53,246 nucleotides of DNA from Alphaproteobacteria bacterium (GCA_016869435.1 VGEB01000008.1:1-53246); one strand, 5' to 3'. Numbered from the stretch's first letter, positions 32,841 through 41,644 are shown. Notes: generated from the letters alone by a model not told the origin. Numbers and translations: made by a program.

Positions 32841-33731
32841 ATGCTGTCGCTCTCTCCTTCGATGCAGGCGAAACTCGATCGGCGCGCCACGACCTTCTGC
32901 CAGTGTTGGCGCGTTTCGCGCATCGACTCGACGGTGATGGGCTTTACCGACCATGACCGCGATCTGACCTTCAATGACGTAACTTTCCGCGCCAACGTCG
33001 GGCTCTCCGCGACGCAGATCGAATCGGGCGTCGGCTTTGCGCCGGGAACGGGCGAAGCCGCCGGCGCGCTGAGCGACGACAGTCTCACCGAGACCGATCT
33101 GCTCAACGGCATCTATGACGGAGCCTCGGTCGAAACATGGCTCGTCGATTGGACTGACGTCGCCGATCGCGTTCTGCTGGACGTTGCGACGATCGGCGAA
33201 GTTCGTCGCGGCGAAAAGGCTTTCTCGGCGGAGCTTCGCTCGAGCGCCCATCTCTTCGATCAGCAGCAGGGCCGCGCCTTTCAACGCAATTGTTCGGCCG
33301 ATCTCGGCGATGCGCGCTGCGGCTTCAATGTCATGTCGCCCGGCTTTCACGCGACGGGCGTCGTCGCCGTCTTCGCCGGCGGCGTGATTGACATCGACGC
33401 TTCGCAAAATTTCGACAGCGGCTTTTTCGCGGGCGGCGCGCTGACCTTCACCAGCGGCGCGAACCAAAACGCGCGCTTCACGATCAAGTCGCATCGTCAG
33501 GAAGGCTTAATTGCGAGCGTCGCGCTGTGGACGGCGCCTGGAGACGCGATCGTCGCAGGCGACGCCGTTCTGATGACGGCCGGTTGCGACAAATCTCCGA
33601 CGACGTGCCGCCTGAAGTTCGACAATATCGTCAACTTTCGCGGCTTTCCGCACATGCCCGGCAATGATCGCATCATCGCCTATCCGAGTTCGCTCGCGCC
33701 GACAATGGACGGCGGGAGCTTCTTTCGATGA
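32841..33731 (+). CDS. GTA baseplate hub protein (g13), DUF2163
   Basis: The 296-residue protein has the DUF2163 marks TTFCQCWRVSRIDSTVMGFT, FTDHDRDLTF, RNCSADLGDARCGFN and the C-terminal FRGFPHMPGNDRII. Conserved cysteines in AGCDKSPTTC are thought to bind an iron-sulfur cluster in the tail hub. The ATG 32841 is chosen because the frame before it lies in the repeat element. The stop overlaps the next start (ATGA). Confidence 0.93.
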   Translation: MLSLSPSMQAKLDRRATTFCQCWRVSRIDSTVMGFTDHDRDLTFNDVTFRANVGLSATQIESGVGFAPGTGEAAGALSDDSLTETDLLNGIYDGASVETWLVDWTDVADRVLLDVATIGEVRRGEKAFSAELRSSAHLFDQQQGRAFQRNCSADLGDARCGFNVMSPGFHATGVVAVFAGGVIDIDASQNFDSGFFAGGALTFTSGANQNARFTIKSHRQEGLIASVALWTAPGDAIVAGDAVLMTAGCDKSPTTCRLKFDNIVNFRGFPHMPGNDRIIAYPSSLAPTMDGGSFFR

Positions 33732-34159
33732 CTCGCGCGGATATCGTCGTGGCGGCGCGCCGTTGGATCGGCACGCCTTATGCGCATCAGGCGTCGCTTC
33801 TCCATGTCGGCTGCGACTGTCTCGGACTCGTGCGCGGCGTCTGGCGCGACCTCATCGGACAAGAGCCGGAGGCGACGCCGGCCTACACGCCGGATTGGGC
33901 CGAAGCCTCTGGCGCCGAAACTCTGTTCGACGCCGCCAAGCGGCATTTCGCGTCGATCCCCTTATGCGATTTTCGTGAAGGCGACGTTCTCCTGTTTCGC
34001 TTTCGCGATCATCTCCCGGCGAAACATCTCGGCGTCGCGACCTCGGCGTCGCATATGGTTCATGCGCACGCAGGGGCTCGCGTCACGGAGGTCGCGATCG
34101 GCGCGCATTGGCGAAAGAAACTTGCCGCCGCCTTCGCCTTCCCCGGCGTCGCGGATTGA
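33728..34159 (+). CDS. GTA NlpC/P60 cell wall peptidase (g14)
   Basis: The 143-residue protein has the NlpC/P60 triad: Cys in VGCDCLGLVRGVW, His in HLGVATSASHMVHAH, and a further polar residue. The N-terminus AARRWIGTPYAHQA is typical. It cuts stem peptides in the periplasm so that the particle can inject DNA. It lies between the hub and the baseplate megaprotein as in RcGTA. Confidence 0.92.
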   Translation: MTRADIVVAARRWIGTPYAHQASLLHVGCDCLGLVRGVWRDLIGQEPEATPAYTPDWAEASGAETLFDAAKRHFASIPLCDFREGDVLLFRFRDHLPAKHLGVATSASHMVHAHAGARVTEVAIGAHWRKKLAAAFAFPGVAD

Positions 34160-34175
34160 TCGCATCGCGATTGTC

Positions 34176-34207
34176 ATTCCCGGCAGGCCGAACGCCTGAC
34201 CGGGAAT
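34176..34207. repeat. Short hairpin repeat between g14 and g15
   Basis: ATTCCCGG-CAGGC and GCCTG-a-CCGGGAAT form a 13-bp stem with one bulge. It belongs to the GTCATTCCCG family seen at 16961-16993. The rest of the gap 34160-34309 holds no gene. Confidence 0.6.
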
Positions 34208-34309
34208 TTCGAGCCGCCCACGCGAGCCTCTACAGTTCGATCCGGATTTCCGATCGCGCGCAACGCGCGCGTCGGGGAATAACATCCTACGATTCCATAA
34301 GAGACCTTC

Positions 34310-37300
34310 ATGGCCACTCTTGTTCTGCAGACGATCGGCTCTGTCGCCGGCGGCGCGATCGGCGGACCTGTCGGCTCTTCGATCGGTCGGCTTATCGGCG
34401 GAGTCGGCGGATCATTCATCGACTCGGCGCTGCAACCGCACGCGTCGCCGCGCTATGCGATCGGTCCGCGTCTCAAATCCATGGATGGGATCACCTCTAT
34501 GGAAGGCGCCGGGGCGCCGCGCGTCTACGGCCGGGCGCGCATCGGCGGTCAGATGATCTGGGCGACGCGCTTTCTCGAACGAGTCAACGCCTCTTTCAGC
34601 CAAACCCAGCAGCAAGGCAAAGGCGGCGGCGGAGCTGGCGGCAAGTCCATTCAATTCACTTATTCCTACTCGGCGAATTTCGCGATCGGCCTGTGCGAAG
34701 GGCCCATCGCCTTCGTGCGCCGGATTTGGGCGGACGGGTCCGAGCTCGACATGATGACGCTGCCGATCCGCATCTATGTCGGGAGTGAAGATCAAGCGCC
34801 GGATCCGCTGATCGTCGCTAAGGAGGGCGCTGAGAACGCGCCGGCCTATCGCGGCCTCGCCTATATCGTGTTTGACGATCTGCCGCTCGCGCCCTTCGGC
34901 AATCGCATTCCCCAATTCACCTTCGAGGTGGTGAAGCCGGTCGAAGGCCTCGGCGCGTTGATCCGCGCCGTCGACCTCATTCCCGGCGCGACCGAAGCCG
35001 GCTACCACCCGGCTCTCAAGCTCAACTTCTATTCGCCCGGCGTCACCGCTGCGGAGAATCGTCACCAGCTGACGGCGGCGACCGACTGGACCGCCTCGCT
35101 CGACGCCTTGCAGGCGCTCTGCCCAAATCTCGAAAGCGTCGCGCTGGTCGTCGCCTGGTTCGGCGACGATCTTCGCGCCGAACATTGCACGATCGCGCCG
35201 CGCGTCGACGCCGCGTTCAAGACCATCGGTCAATTCAACTTCATCGTTGGCGGTTTCTGGCCGCCGGATTGGTCGGTCGCGGGGCTGACGCGTTCGACCG
35301 CGCGGCTCGTATCGCAGATCGACGGACGCTCGGCCTATGGCGGCACGCCAAGCGACGCATCGGTCCTTGCGGCCATCGCCGACCTCAAGGCGCGCGGTCT
35401 TGCGGTGACATTCTATCCCTTCGTGATGATGGATGTGCCGCCGGGCAATGCGTTGCCCGATCCTTACGCAGGAGCGATCGGACAGCCGGCGTTTCCCTGG
35501 CGCGGACGCATCACCTGCGATCCGGCGCCGGGCCAGCCCGGTTCGCCCGACGCGAGCGCGGCGGCGGCGACGCAGCTCAACGCATTCTTTGCGCGCTATC
35601 GCGATTTCATTCTGCATTACGCCGATCTTTGCGTCGCGGCGGGCGGAGTCGAGGCTTTCCTCATCGGCTCCGAGCTGATCGGCTTGACGCGGGTACGCTC
35701 GGCGCCCGGCGACTATCCCGCCGTCGCCGCGCTGACGGCGCTGGCCGCGGACGTGAAAACGATCCTCGGCGCGCAAACCAAAATCTCCTATGCCGCAGAC
35801 TGGACCGAATATGGCGCGCATGTTCCCGCGAGCGGCGAAGTGCGCTTTCCGCTTGATCCGCTGTGGGCGTCGAGCGCCGTGGATTTCGTCGGCGTCGACG
35901 TCTATTGGGCGCTCTCCGACTGGCGCGACGGCGACGCGCATCTCGACGCGCAGGAAGCCGCGAGCATTTACGACCTCGCCTATCTCACGTCGCGCGTCGC
36001 CACGGGCGAAGCCTATGACTGGCATTACGCCGACGCGAACGCGCGGGCGACGCAGAATCGCACCCCGATCAGCGACGGACTCGGCAAGCCGTGGATTTTC
36101 CGCCAGAAGGACATTCTGTCGTGGTGGTCGCAGCCGCATTATGAACGCGTCGGCGGCGCCGAGCTTGTCACGCCGACGGCATGGACGCCGCAATCAAAGC
36201 CGATCTGGATCGTCGAGACCGGATGTCCGGCCGTCGACCGCGGCGCCAATGCCCCGAACGTCTTTCCGGACCCGCGCTCGAGCGAAGGCGGATTGCCCTA
36301 TTTCTCGCGCAACGGCCGCGACGATCTTATGCAGGCGCGATTCGTCGAAGCGATGATCGCGCATTTCGATCCGTCCTCTTCCGGCGGCGCGGCGCGCAAT
36401 CCGACGTCGAGCGTCTACGCCGGACCGATGGTCGATCCTTCGCGGCTGCATATCTGGTGCTGGGACGCCCGCCCCTTCCCAGCCTTTCCGACGCAAACCG
36501 ACGCCTGGAGCGACGCCGCCAATTGGGAGACCGGCCATTGGCTGAACGGGCGCCTCGAAGGCGCGTCGCTCGATCGCCTGTTGCCGGCGCTCGCCGACGC
36601 CGTTTCCGCGCCTGAAGGCGTTGCGCCGCGTCCGAACGTCGGCGGCTTCGTCGACGGCTATGTTCTGGAGCGGCCGATGTCGCCGCGCGAGGCGATCGAT
36701 CCGCTTTCCGCGCTCTTCGGCTTCGACGCCGTGGCGGACGCCGGCGCATTGCGCTTCGTCGAGCGGCGCGGACAGAGGGCGCACGACATTGGCGAAGACG
36801 ATATCGTCGTGGGGAAAACCTCATCGCTCGTCACGCTGACGCGGGCGCAGGAAAGCGAGCTGCCACAGGAGATCGCCCTCTCCTATTGCGATTCCGAGAG
36901 TGATTTCCAGATGGCGCGAGTCCTCTCGCGCAGACTGGAAGGCCGCTCAGCCCGCCAAAGCGAGGCTCAGGCGGCAGTGATGACGCATCGCGCCAATGCG
37001 CAGGCGCTCGCGGACATGTGGCTGCAAGATTTGTGGGTTGGACGCGAAACCGCGGAATTCGCCTTACGGCCAAGCCTCATCGCCTTGCGGCCCGGCGATC
37101 TCGTCAGGCTCGGCGCCGCGGGCGCCGACCGGCTGTTTCAAATCCAGCGCATCGCTGACGGCGCCTCGCGGCAAGTGAGCGCGCGCGCGGCGGATGGTTC
37201 CGTTTACGACGCGGCGGCGCCGCTGCTTCGACGCGCCAACGTCGTTTCGCCGAAGATGGTCGGCCCGCCGCAGGTGGAAATTCTTGATCTGGCGCTCGCG

Positions 37301-38191
37301 CGCGAGGAAGAAGCGCTGTCCTATGTCGCGGCCTTCGCCGATCCGTGGCCCGGCGCGCTCGCAATCTGGAGAATGACTTTCGAGGGCGGCTACGAACAGG
37401 TCGCGATCATCGACAAGCGCGCGATTATCGGCGAAACCCTCGACGTTCTGAAACCTGGTCCTGTCGGACGTTTCGACAAGGGAAACGGCGTCACCGTGAC
37501 AATCGGCGCCGGACAGCTTTCGTCTGTCGACGATCTCGCCGCGCTCGCAGGGCGCACGGCGATGGCGATCCGCGTCGACGACGACTGGGAAATTTTCGCT
37601 TTCGCACAAGCTGAACTCGTCGGCGACAAGACCTATCGCCTGTCGCGGCTCATTCGCGGTCTCGGCGGCGAAGAACATCTCGCGACGCGCGAAGCGCCGG
37701 CGGGGTCGACCGTCGTGCTGCTCAATGACGCGATCGCGCCGCTTGCGCGCAAGGTCTCCGAAATCGGCGCGCCGCTCGTCTATCGAATCGGTCCAGCGAA
37801 TCGCGATTATGGGGAGCCGATCTTCGTTCAGCCGACAGTCGCCGCAACCAATAAAGTTCTGCGACCCTATGCGCCTACCAAGGCGCGCGCGAAGCGCACG
37901 CCGGGGGGCGTCGTCATCGACTTCGTGCGTCGTGGCCGCCTCGACTCCGACGCCTGGGAATCGCTCGACATCCCGCTCGGCGAGGCGAGTGAATCTTATG
38001 AGGCCGACATAGCGCTGCCAGGAAGCGCAACGCGAACGCTGACCGGCGCCGCCACATCGCTTCTCTACGCCGCCGCCGATGAACTTGCCGATTTCGGCGC
38101 GCCGCAAAGCGAACTGATGCTCTCGCTTTATCAGATGAGCGCGACCGTCGGGCGCGGCTTTCCGCTAACGACGACGCTAACCGTCCAATAG
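34310..38191 (+). CDS. GTA baseplate/host-specificity megaprotein with TIM-barrel domain (g15)
   Basis: The 1293-residue protein starts with a glycine-rich hydrophobic segment (IGSVAGGAIGGPVGSSIGRL), continues with a hub domain, a glycoside-hydrolase-like TIM barrel at about 400-730 (VDFVGVDVYWALSDWRDGDA, GKPWIFRQKDILSWWSQPHY, PIWIVETGCPAVDRGANAPN) and a phage-tail type domain near 770-940. This is the GTA_TIM protein, the central baseplate fibre carrier. The TIM barrel's acidic residues hint at saccharide cleavage in the host envelope. The length and order match RcGTA g15. Confidence 0.94.
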   Translation: MATLVLQTIGSVAGGAIGGPVGSSIGRLIGGVGGSFIDSALQPHASPRYAIGPRLKSMDGITSMEGAGAPRVYGRARIGGQMIWATRFLERVNASFSQTQQQGKGGGGAGGKSIQFTYSYSANFAIGLCEGPIAFVRRIWADGSELDMMTLPIRIYVGSEDQAPDPLIVAKEGAENAPAYRGLAYIVFDDLPLAPFGNRIPQFTFEVVKPVEGLGALIRAVDLIPGATEAGYHPALKLNFYSPGVTAAENRHQLTAATDWTASLDALQALCPNLESVALVVAWFGDDLRAEHCTIAPRVDAAFKTIGQFNFIVGGFWPPDWSVAGLTRSTARLVSQIDGRSAYGGTPSDASVLAAIADLKARGLAVTFYPFVMMDVPPGNALPDPYAGAIGQPAFPWRGRITCDPAPGQPGSPDASAAAATQLNAFFARYRDFILHYADLCVAAGGVEAFLIGSELIGLTRVRSAPGDYPAVAALTALAADVKTILGAQTKISYAADWTEYGAHVPASGEVRFPLDPLWASSAVDFVGVDVYWALSDWRDGDAHLDAQEAASIYDLAYLTSRVATGEAYDWHYADANARATQNRTPISDGLGKPWIFRQKDILSWWSQPHYERVGGAELVTPTAWTPQSKPIWIVETGCPAVDRGANAPNVFPDPRSSEGGLPYFSRNGRDDLMQARFVEAMIAHFDPSSSGGAARNPTSSVYAGPMVDPSRLHIWCWDARPFPAFPTQTDAWSDAANWETGHWLNGRLEGASLDRLLPALADAVSAPEGVAPRPNVGGFVDGYVLERPMSPREAIDPLSALFGFDAVADAGALRFVERRGQRAHDIGEDDIVVGKTSSLVTLTRAQESELPQEIALSYCDSESDFQMARVLSRRLEGRSARQSEAQAAVMTHRANAQALADMWLQDLWVGRETAEFALRPSLIALRPGDLVRLGAAGADRLFQIQRIADGASRQVSARAADGSVYDAAAPLLRRANVVSPKMVGPPQVEILDLALAREEEALSYVAAFADPWPGALAIWRMTFEGGYEQVAIIDKRAIIGETLDVLKPGPVGRFDKGNGVTVTIGAGQLSSVDDLAALAGRTAMAIRVDDDWEIFAFAQAELVGDKTYRLSRLIRGLGGEEHLATREAPAGSTVVLLNDAIAPLARKVSEIGAPLVYRIGPANRDYGEPIFVQPTVAATNKVLRPYAPTKARAKRTPGGVVIDFVRRGRLDSDAWESLDIPLGEASESYEADIALPGSATRTLTGAATSLLYAAADELADFGAPQSELMLSLYQMSATVGRGFPLTTTLTVQ

Positions 38192-38199
38192 GAATAGCG

Positions 38200-39672
38200 A
38201 TGACGCAAACGACGCATCTTGCGCTGCCCTTTCTCGAAGCGGCGCAAGCGCAAAAGCACGTCACTCACAATGAAGCTTTGGCGCTGATCGATGCGCTGAC
38301 GCAGCTTTCGATCTCGAGTCGAAACGTGACGACGCCGCCAGGAACTCCGGCGGAAGGCGATCGCCTGCTCGTCGGCGTTGGCGCGACAGGCGCTTTCGCC
38401 GGCAAGAGCAATCAGATCGCGACGCATATTGGAGGCGATTGGAGTTTTCTCGCGCCGCAGGCCGGCTGGCGGGCCTATGTCGAAGCGGAACAACTACTGC
38501 TGCTCTACGACGGCGCCGCGTGGATCGACTGCGGCCTGTCCCTGCGCCAGCTACAAAATCTTTCGCAGCTCGGCGTTGGCGCGACTGCCGACGGCGCCAA
38601 TCCGTTGCTCGCCAAGCTCAATGCGACGCTCTTTACCGCCAAGAGCGTCGGCGAAGGCGGCTCCGGCGACCTTCGCTTTACGCTCAATAAGGAGAGCGCG
38701 GCGAAAACAGTCTCGCAACTTTATCAGTCAAACTTTGCCGGACGCGCCGAAACCGGGCTGACCGGCGACGACAATTTTCATCTCAAAGTGTCGCCCGACG
38801 GCTCGACCTGGAAGGAGGCGCTCGTCGTCGACAGAACGACCGGCGAAGTCGCATTTCCGAATGGCGTTGGCGACGGCGCGCTGGCGGGCTTCCGCAACCT
38901 GCTCCGCAACGCGGGCTTGACGATCAACCAGCGGGCGGTTTCCGGGACCGTCATGCTCTCCGCAGGACAATACGGCCACGACGGCCTCAGGGCGGGCGCA
39001 TCGGGCGCAACCTATACGTTCGCGACTGTTGGGGTCGACACGCAGGTGACGGTCGCCTCAGGTTCGCTGATCATGCCGATCGAGCCAGGCATGATTGAGG
39101 GCGGCCTCTGCACGCTCTCGCAGGCCGGCGGCGCCCAGGCGCGCGTCTGGCAGGGAACAGGCTATGCGGGCGCGGGATCGTATGCGGCGTGTCCGCTCCA
39201 GACGAGCGGCTTGGTGGCGAACACGCAGACCAACGTCGAGTTCTCAACGGGGACGATCCTGCGCCCGCAGTTCGAGAAGGGGGCCTTCGCCACCAGCTTC
39301 GAGCGGAGGCCGCCGACGATAGAGCGCGTGCTGTGCATGCGCTATTTCCAAACAACCTATGAACAGGGCGTCGCGCCGGGAACGGCCGGCGCTGCGGCGG
39401 GCTTCAGCCAGTTTTTCCCCGACTCGCCCGACTGGCAAACGATCGCGGCGCTGATCTATCCGGTTCCAATGGCGGCGACGCCGACCATCGCGATTTATTC
39501 GCCAAATTCGGGCGCGCCCGGGAAGGCATACGCAAACAATTACAGCGCCGATTATACAGCCATTCCGGGCGCCGCCACCAATACAAGCGCGTCGATTGTC
39601 GTGTTGGGCGGAACTGGCTTGTCGGCCGGATATGGCTGGCAGGTGGTCTTAACAATGTCAGCGGAGTTGTAA
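38200..39672 (+). CDS. DUF2793 tail protein (putative fibre or receptor-binding)
   Basis: The 490-residue protein begins with a clear DUF2793 domain (residues 1-110: LALPFLEAAQAQKHVTHNEA, WRAYVEAEQLLLLYDGAAWI). The middle NLLRNAGLTINQRAV and the Gly/Thr-rich C-terminal half, with RYFQTTYEQGVAPGT, resemble phage tail fibre beta structures. DUF2793 genes often follow g15 in GTA clusters of Rhizobiales and are presumed to form tail or head fibres for receptor binding. It follows g15 by 8 bases. Confidence 0.82.
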   Translation: MTQTTHLALPFLEAAQAQKHVTHNEALALIDALTQLSISSRNVTTPPGTPAEGDRLLVGVGATGAFAGKSNQIATHIGGDWSFLAPQAGWRAYVEAEQLLLLYDGAAWIDCGLSLRQLQNLSQLGVGATADGANPLLAKLNATLFTAKSVGEGGSGDLRFTLNKESAAKTVSQLYQSNFAGRAETGLTGDDNFHLKVSPDGSTWKEALVVDRTTGEVAFPNGVGDGALAGFRNLLRNAGLTINQRAVSGTVMLSAGQYGHDGLRAGASGATYTFATVGVDTQVTVASGSLIMPIEPGMIEGGLCTLSQAGGAQARVWQGTGYAGAGSYAACPLQTSGLVANTQTNVEFSTGTILRPQFEKGAFATSFERRPPTIERVLCMRYFQTTYEQGVAPGTAGAAAGFSQFFPDSPDWQTIAALIYPVPMAATPTIAIYSPNSGAPGKAYANNYSADYTAIPGAATNTSASIVVLGGTGLSAGYGWQVVLTMSAEL

Positions 39673-39676
39673 TCCC

Positions 39677-40192
39677 GTGACCTACACGCTTCTCTCCACG
39701 CCCAGCGGGCTGCGGGTCAGTCGCGACGCTGACGGCGCGATCATCCCTGCCGATCCGGCGAACGCCGATCGTCGCGCTTATGGGCAATGGGTCGCCAACG
39801 GCAATGCGCCGACGCCGCCCCCTACGCCGACGCTTGACGAGATGAAGACGCAAAAGCTCGCCGCTCTCGCCGAGCGGCGCTGGCGCGCGGAGGGCGCCGG
39901 CGTGACGGTCGGCGACATTCGCATGCAGACCACACGCGACGCATGGACGCCGCTCGCGCGCCTCCATCAACGCGCGCTCGCCGACCCACAATTCGCCTGT
40001 CCCGCTTGGAAGCTGGGCGACGGAGCCTTCATCTCGATCGACAATGCGACGCTGGTCGCGATCGGCGGCGTCGTCGAGGCGCATGTGCAGAGCTGCTTCG
40101 TGCGCGAGAAGGAGATCGCCGCCCTCATCGCTGCAGCGCCCGACGCGGCGGCCGTCGCGGCGGTCGACATAGAGTCCGGCTGGCCGGCGTAG
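39677..40192 (+). CDS. DUF4376-like tail fibre-associated protein
   Basis: The 171-residue protein starts at a GTG, 4 bases after the DUF2793 gene. TLDEMKTQKLAALAERRWRA, TTRDAWTPLARLHQRA and LVAIGGVVEAHVQSCFVREK fit DUF4376, found near phage tail fibre genes and possibly acting in fibre assembly. It ends with an amber codon at 40190-40192, after which the same frame stays open for 31 more codons. Confidence 0.75.
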   Translation: MTYTLLSTPSGLRVSRDADGAIIPADPANADRRAYGQWVANGNAPTPPPTPTLDEMKTQKLAALAERRWRAEGAGVTVGDIRMQTTRDAWTPLARLHQRALADPQFACPAWKLGDGAFISIDNATLVAIGGVVEAHVQSCFVREKEIAALIAAAPDAAAVAAVDIESGWPA

Positions 40193-40288
40193 AGGCGCGC
40201 CGGCGCTTCGGGCTCCGGCGTGGCGGGAGGCCTCGGCAACGGCGGTCTTGTCGGCGATGGCTACGCCGTGATCGTCGAACTCTTCTGA
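40193..40288 (+). other. In-frame glycine-rich extension after the DUF4376 stop
   Basis: Directly after the TAG the same frame encodes a basic start and then GLGNGGLVGDGYAVIVELF before a TGA at 40286-40288. Ends of the type GGxGGDGxVIVEY are common at C-termini of phage tail proteins. This is either the remnant of a longer protein cut by a new stop, or a read-through extension. There is no start codon with a ribosome binding site for it. Confidence 0.5.
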
Positions 40289-40348
40289 TTTCGCGAACCT
40301 GCGGCCTCAACAACCAATCCATTCGACCAAATTGAAAGGAGTCGGCTC

Positions 40349-40960
40349 ATGGCCTTCGCCGTGAAGAATCATGTCTTGCACCAAGACGACCAGCCGGTCG
40401 CGCAGAAGCCGACGCCCAACGTCGGCGGCGTTCTGAAGCCTTCGCTGCTGATCATGCATTACACGGCGTCGCAGTCGGCGAAAGGCGCGATCTCCTGGCT
40501 GTGCAACCCCAACGCAAAAGCCTCTGCGCATCTCGTGATCGATCTCGACGGAACGGTGACGCAGCTTGCGCCTTTCAATCGCGTCGCATGGCATGCCGGA
40601 AAAAGCGTTTGGAAACGGCGCTCGAACTGCAACTCCTTTTCGATCGGCATAGAGCTCACGAACGCCGGTCCTCTGACGAAACTCGCCAACGGCAAATTCG
40701 CCGACGTCAACGGAAGAAGCGCGCCTGCGAGTCAGGTGGCGATGCTCGCGCACAAGCTCGATAAGGGAGTCGAACGGCCGTGGATGATTTACCCCGCCGT
40801 TCAGATCTCGACCGCCGTGGATGTCGCGAAAGCGCTCTGCCACACCTACGGCATCGCCGAAATCGCCGGTCATGACGACATCGCGCCAACGCGCAAGCGC
40901 GACCCCGGCCCCGCCTTCGCCATGGACTCATTCGTGTCGCGAGTGTTTGGCCGCAAGTGA
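40349..40960 (+). CDS. N-acetylmuramoyl-L-alanine amidase (endolysin)
   Basis: The 203-residue amidase_2 protein has zinc ligands in LIMHYTAS, then VIDLDGTVTQLAPFNRVAWH, and IAGHDDIAPTRKRDPGPAF at the end. No signal peptide is present, so it needs a holin for export, as expected for an endolysin. A GAAAGGAG ribosome binding site precedes it. It begins the lysis cassette after the GTA tail genes. Confidence 0.9.
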   Translation: MAFAVKNHVLHQDDQPVAQKPTPNVGGVLKPSLLIMHYTASQSAKGAISWLCNPNAKASAHLVIDLDGTVTQLAPFNRVAWHAGKSVWKRRSNCNSFSIGIELTNAGPLTKLANGKFADVNGRSAPASQVAMLAHKLDKGVERPWMIYPAVQISTAVDVAKALCHTYGIAEIAGHDDIAPTRKRDPGPAFAMDSFVSRVFGRK

Positions 40961-41002
40961 AACCGCGCCGGCGGCATCCGGCATCACGAAAGGAAACTCA
41001 AC

Positions 41003-41179
41003 ATGCAAGGCTACCGCACTTACATCGCTGCCGGACTCGTCGCACTGTTCGGCGCGCTCGCCTCGACCGACTGGATCGCTGTTCTCAACGATCCGAAGGC
41101 AGGCGCCGTCGCCGTCGGATCGGCGGCGCTGATGGCGATCATGCGCAGCATCACCTCGACGCCGCCGGGAACGGCCTGA
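41003..41179 (+). CDS. Small holin-like membrane protein
   Basis: This 58-residue frame starts with MQGYRTYIAAGLVALFGALA and has two hydrophobic segments (about 8-22 and 36-48, VAVGSAALMAIM) around a polar loop (DWIAVLNDPKAG). AAAGGAAA lies 8 bases upstream. The next gene starts one base after its stop. Size, topology and position between the amidase and the spanin-like pair suggest a holin or related phage membrane protein. Confidence 0.7.
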   Translation: MQGYRTYIAAGLVALFGALASTDWIAVLNDPKAGAVAVGSAALMAIMRSITSTPPGTA

Positions 41180-41180
41180 C

Positions 41181-41402
41181 ATGTCGAAACTGATCGCGCT
41201 CAGCCTCGTCGCAGTCGCCGGCGTCGTCCTCTACGCGCTGGGGCGCGCAATTCTCGCGCGCCTCGTCGCTGGCGGCGCAGATCAAGAAAAAGCGCGCCGC
41301 GACGAAGCGGATCTGCGCGCCGCAAAGCGGCAGGCGGAAATCATGGTTGAGCGCAGGAGCGAAGAAGATGTTTCGCAAGATCTCGATCTCGGTCGCTTTT
41401 AG
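41181..41402 (+). CDS. Inner-membrane spanin (Rz)-like protein
   Basis: The 73-residue protein has an N-terminal transmembrane helix (LIALSLVAVAGVVLYALG) followed by a charged helical region (EKARRDEADLRAAKRQAEIM). This is the layout of i-spanins, which join with a lipoprotein partner to fuse inner and outer membranes in the last step of lysis. It is shorter than lambda Rz. A lipoprotein gene overlaps its 3' end in another frame. Confidence 0.6.
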   Translation: MSKLIALSLVAVAGVVLYALGRAILARLVAGGADQEKARRDEADLRAAKRQAEIMVERRSEEDVSQDLDLGRF

Positions 41403-41580
41403 CGTCGCTCTTGCCGCGTGCCGGTCGGCGGGCGGCTGTCCGCCGATTGTCGCCTATTCTCTCGAAGATCAGAAGATCGCGGCGAAACAGTTGCGCGCTC
41501 TACCCAAGAACACGCCGCTCGCCGCGATGATCGTCGATTACAAGAAAACTCGAGACGCGTGCCGCGCCTCGGGAAGCTGA
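41368..41580 (+). CDS. Outer-membrane spanin (Rz1)-like lipoprotein
   Basis: The 70-residue protein begins with a lipoprotein signal (FRKISISVAFSVALAAC) whose lipobox LAAC gives a mature N-terminal Cys. The mature part is short and polar (LEDQKIAAKQLRALPKNTPL). It overlaps the i-spanin-like gene by 35 bases in a different frame, the classic Rz/Rz1 arrangement. AGGAG lies about 8 bases before the ATG; a TTG start at 41347 is possible but would spoil the lipoprotein signal. Confidence 0.65.
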   Translation: MFRKISISVAFSVALAACRSAGGCPPIVAYSLEDQKIAAKQLRALPKNTPLAAMIVDYKKTRDACRASGS

Positions 41581-41644
41581 CAGTGGGCGGACTATTCATT
41601 GCGCGTTCATGGCTTTCGTCCGAATATGCGGCGGGGAGAGGCGC

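Larger units (their letters stand above)
21532..41580 (+). mobile_element. Gene transfer agent (GTA)-like cluster with lysis cassette
   Basis: About 20 kb on one strand carry head, tail and lysis genes in the order of the Rhodobacter capsulatus GTA (g1-g15), followed by DUF2793 and DUF4376 tail genes, an amidase, a holin-like gene and a spanin-like pair. There is no integrase, repressor, replication gene or tail-length-scale tape measure, and no attachment-site pair is seen. That composition, the very short tape measure (197 residues) and the gp10 and TIM-barrel families favour a GTA rather than an active prophage. Many genes overlap as ATGA. Whether particles are made is unknown: the portal gene is rearranged and repeats interrupt some gaps. 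Confidence 0.85.

Noticed and set aside
21532-41580. Active temperate prophage
   Set aside because: No integrase, repressor, replication genes or attachment repeats are seen, and gene order and families match GTAs.
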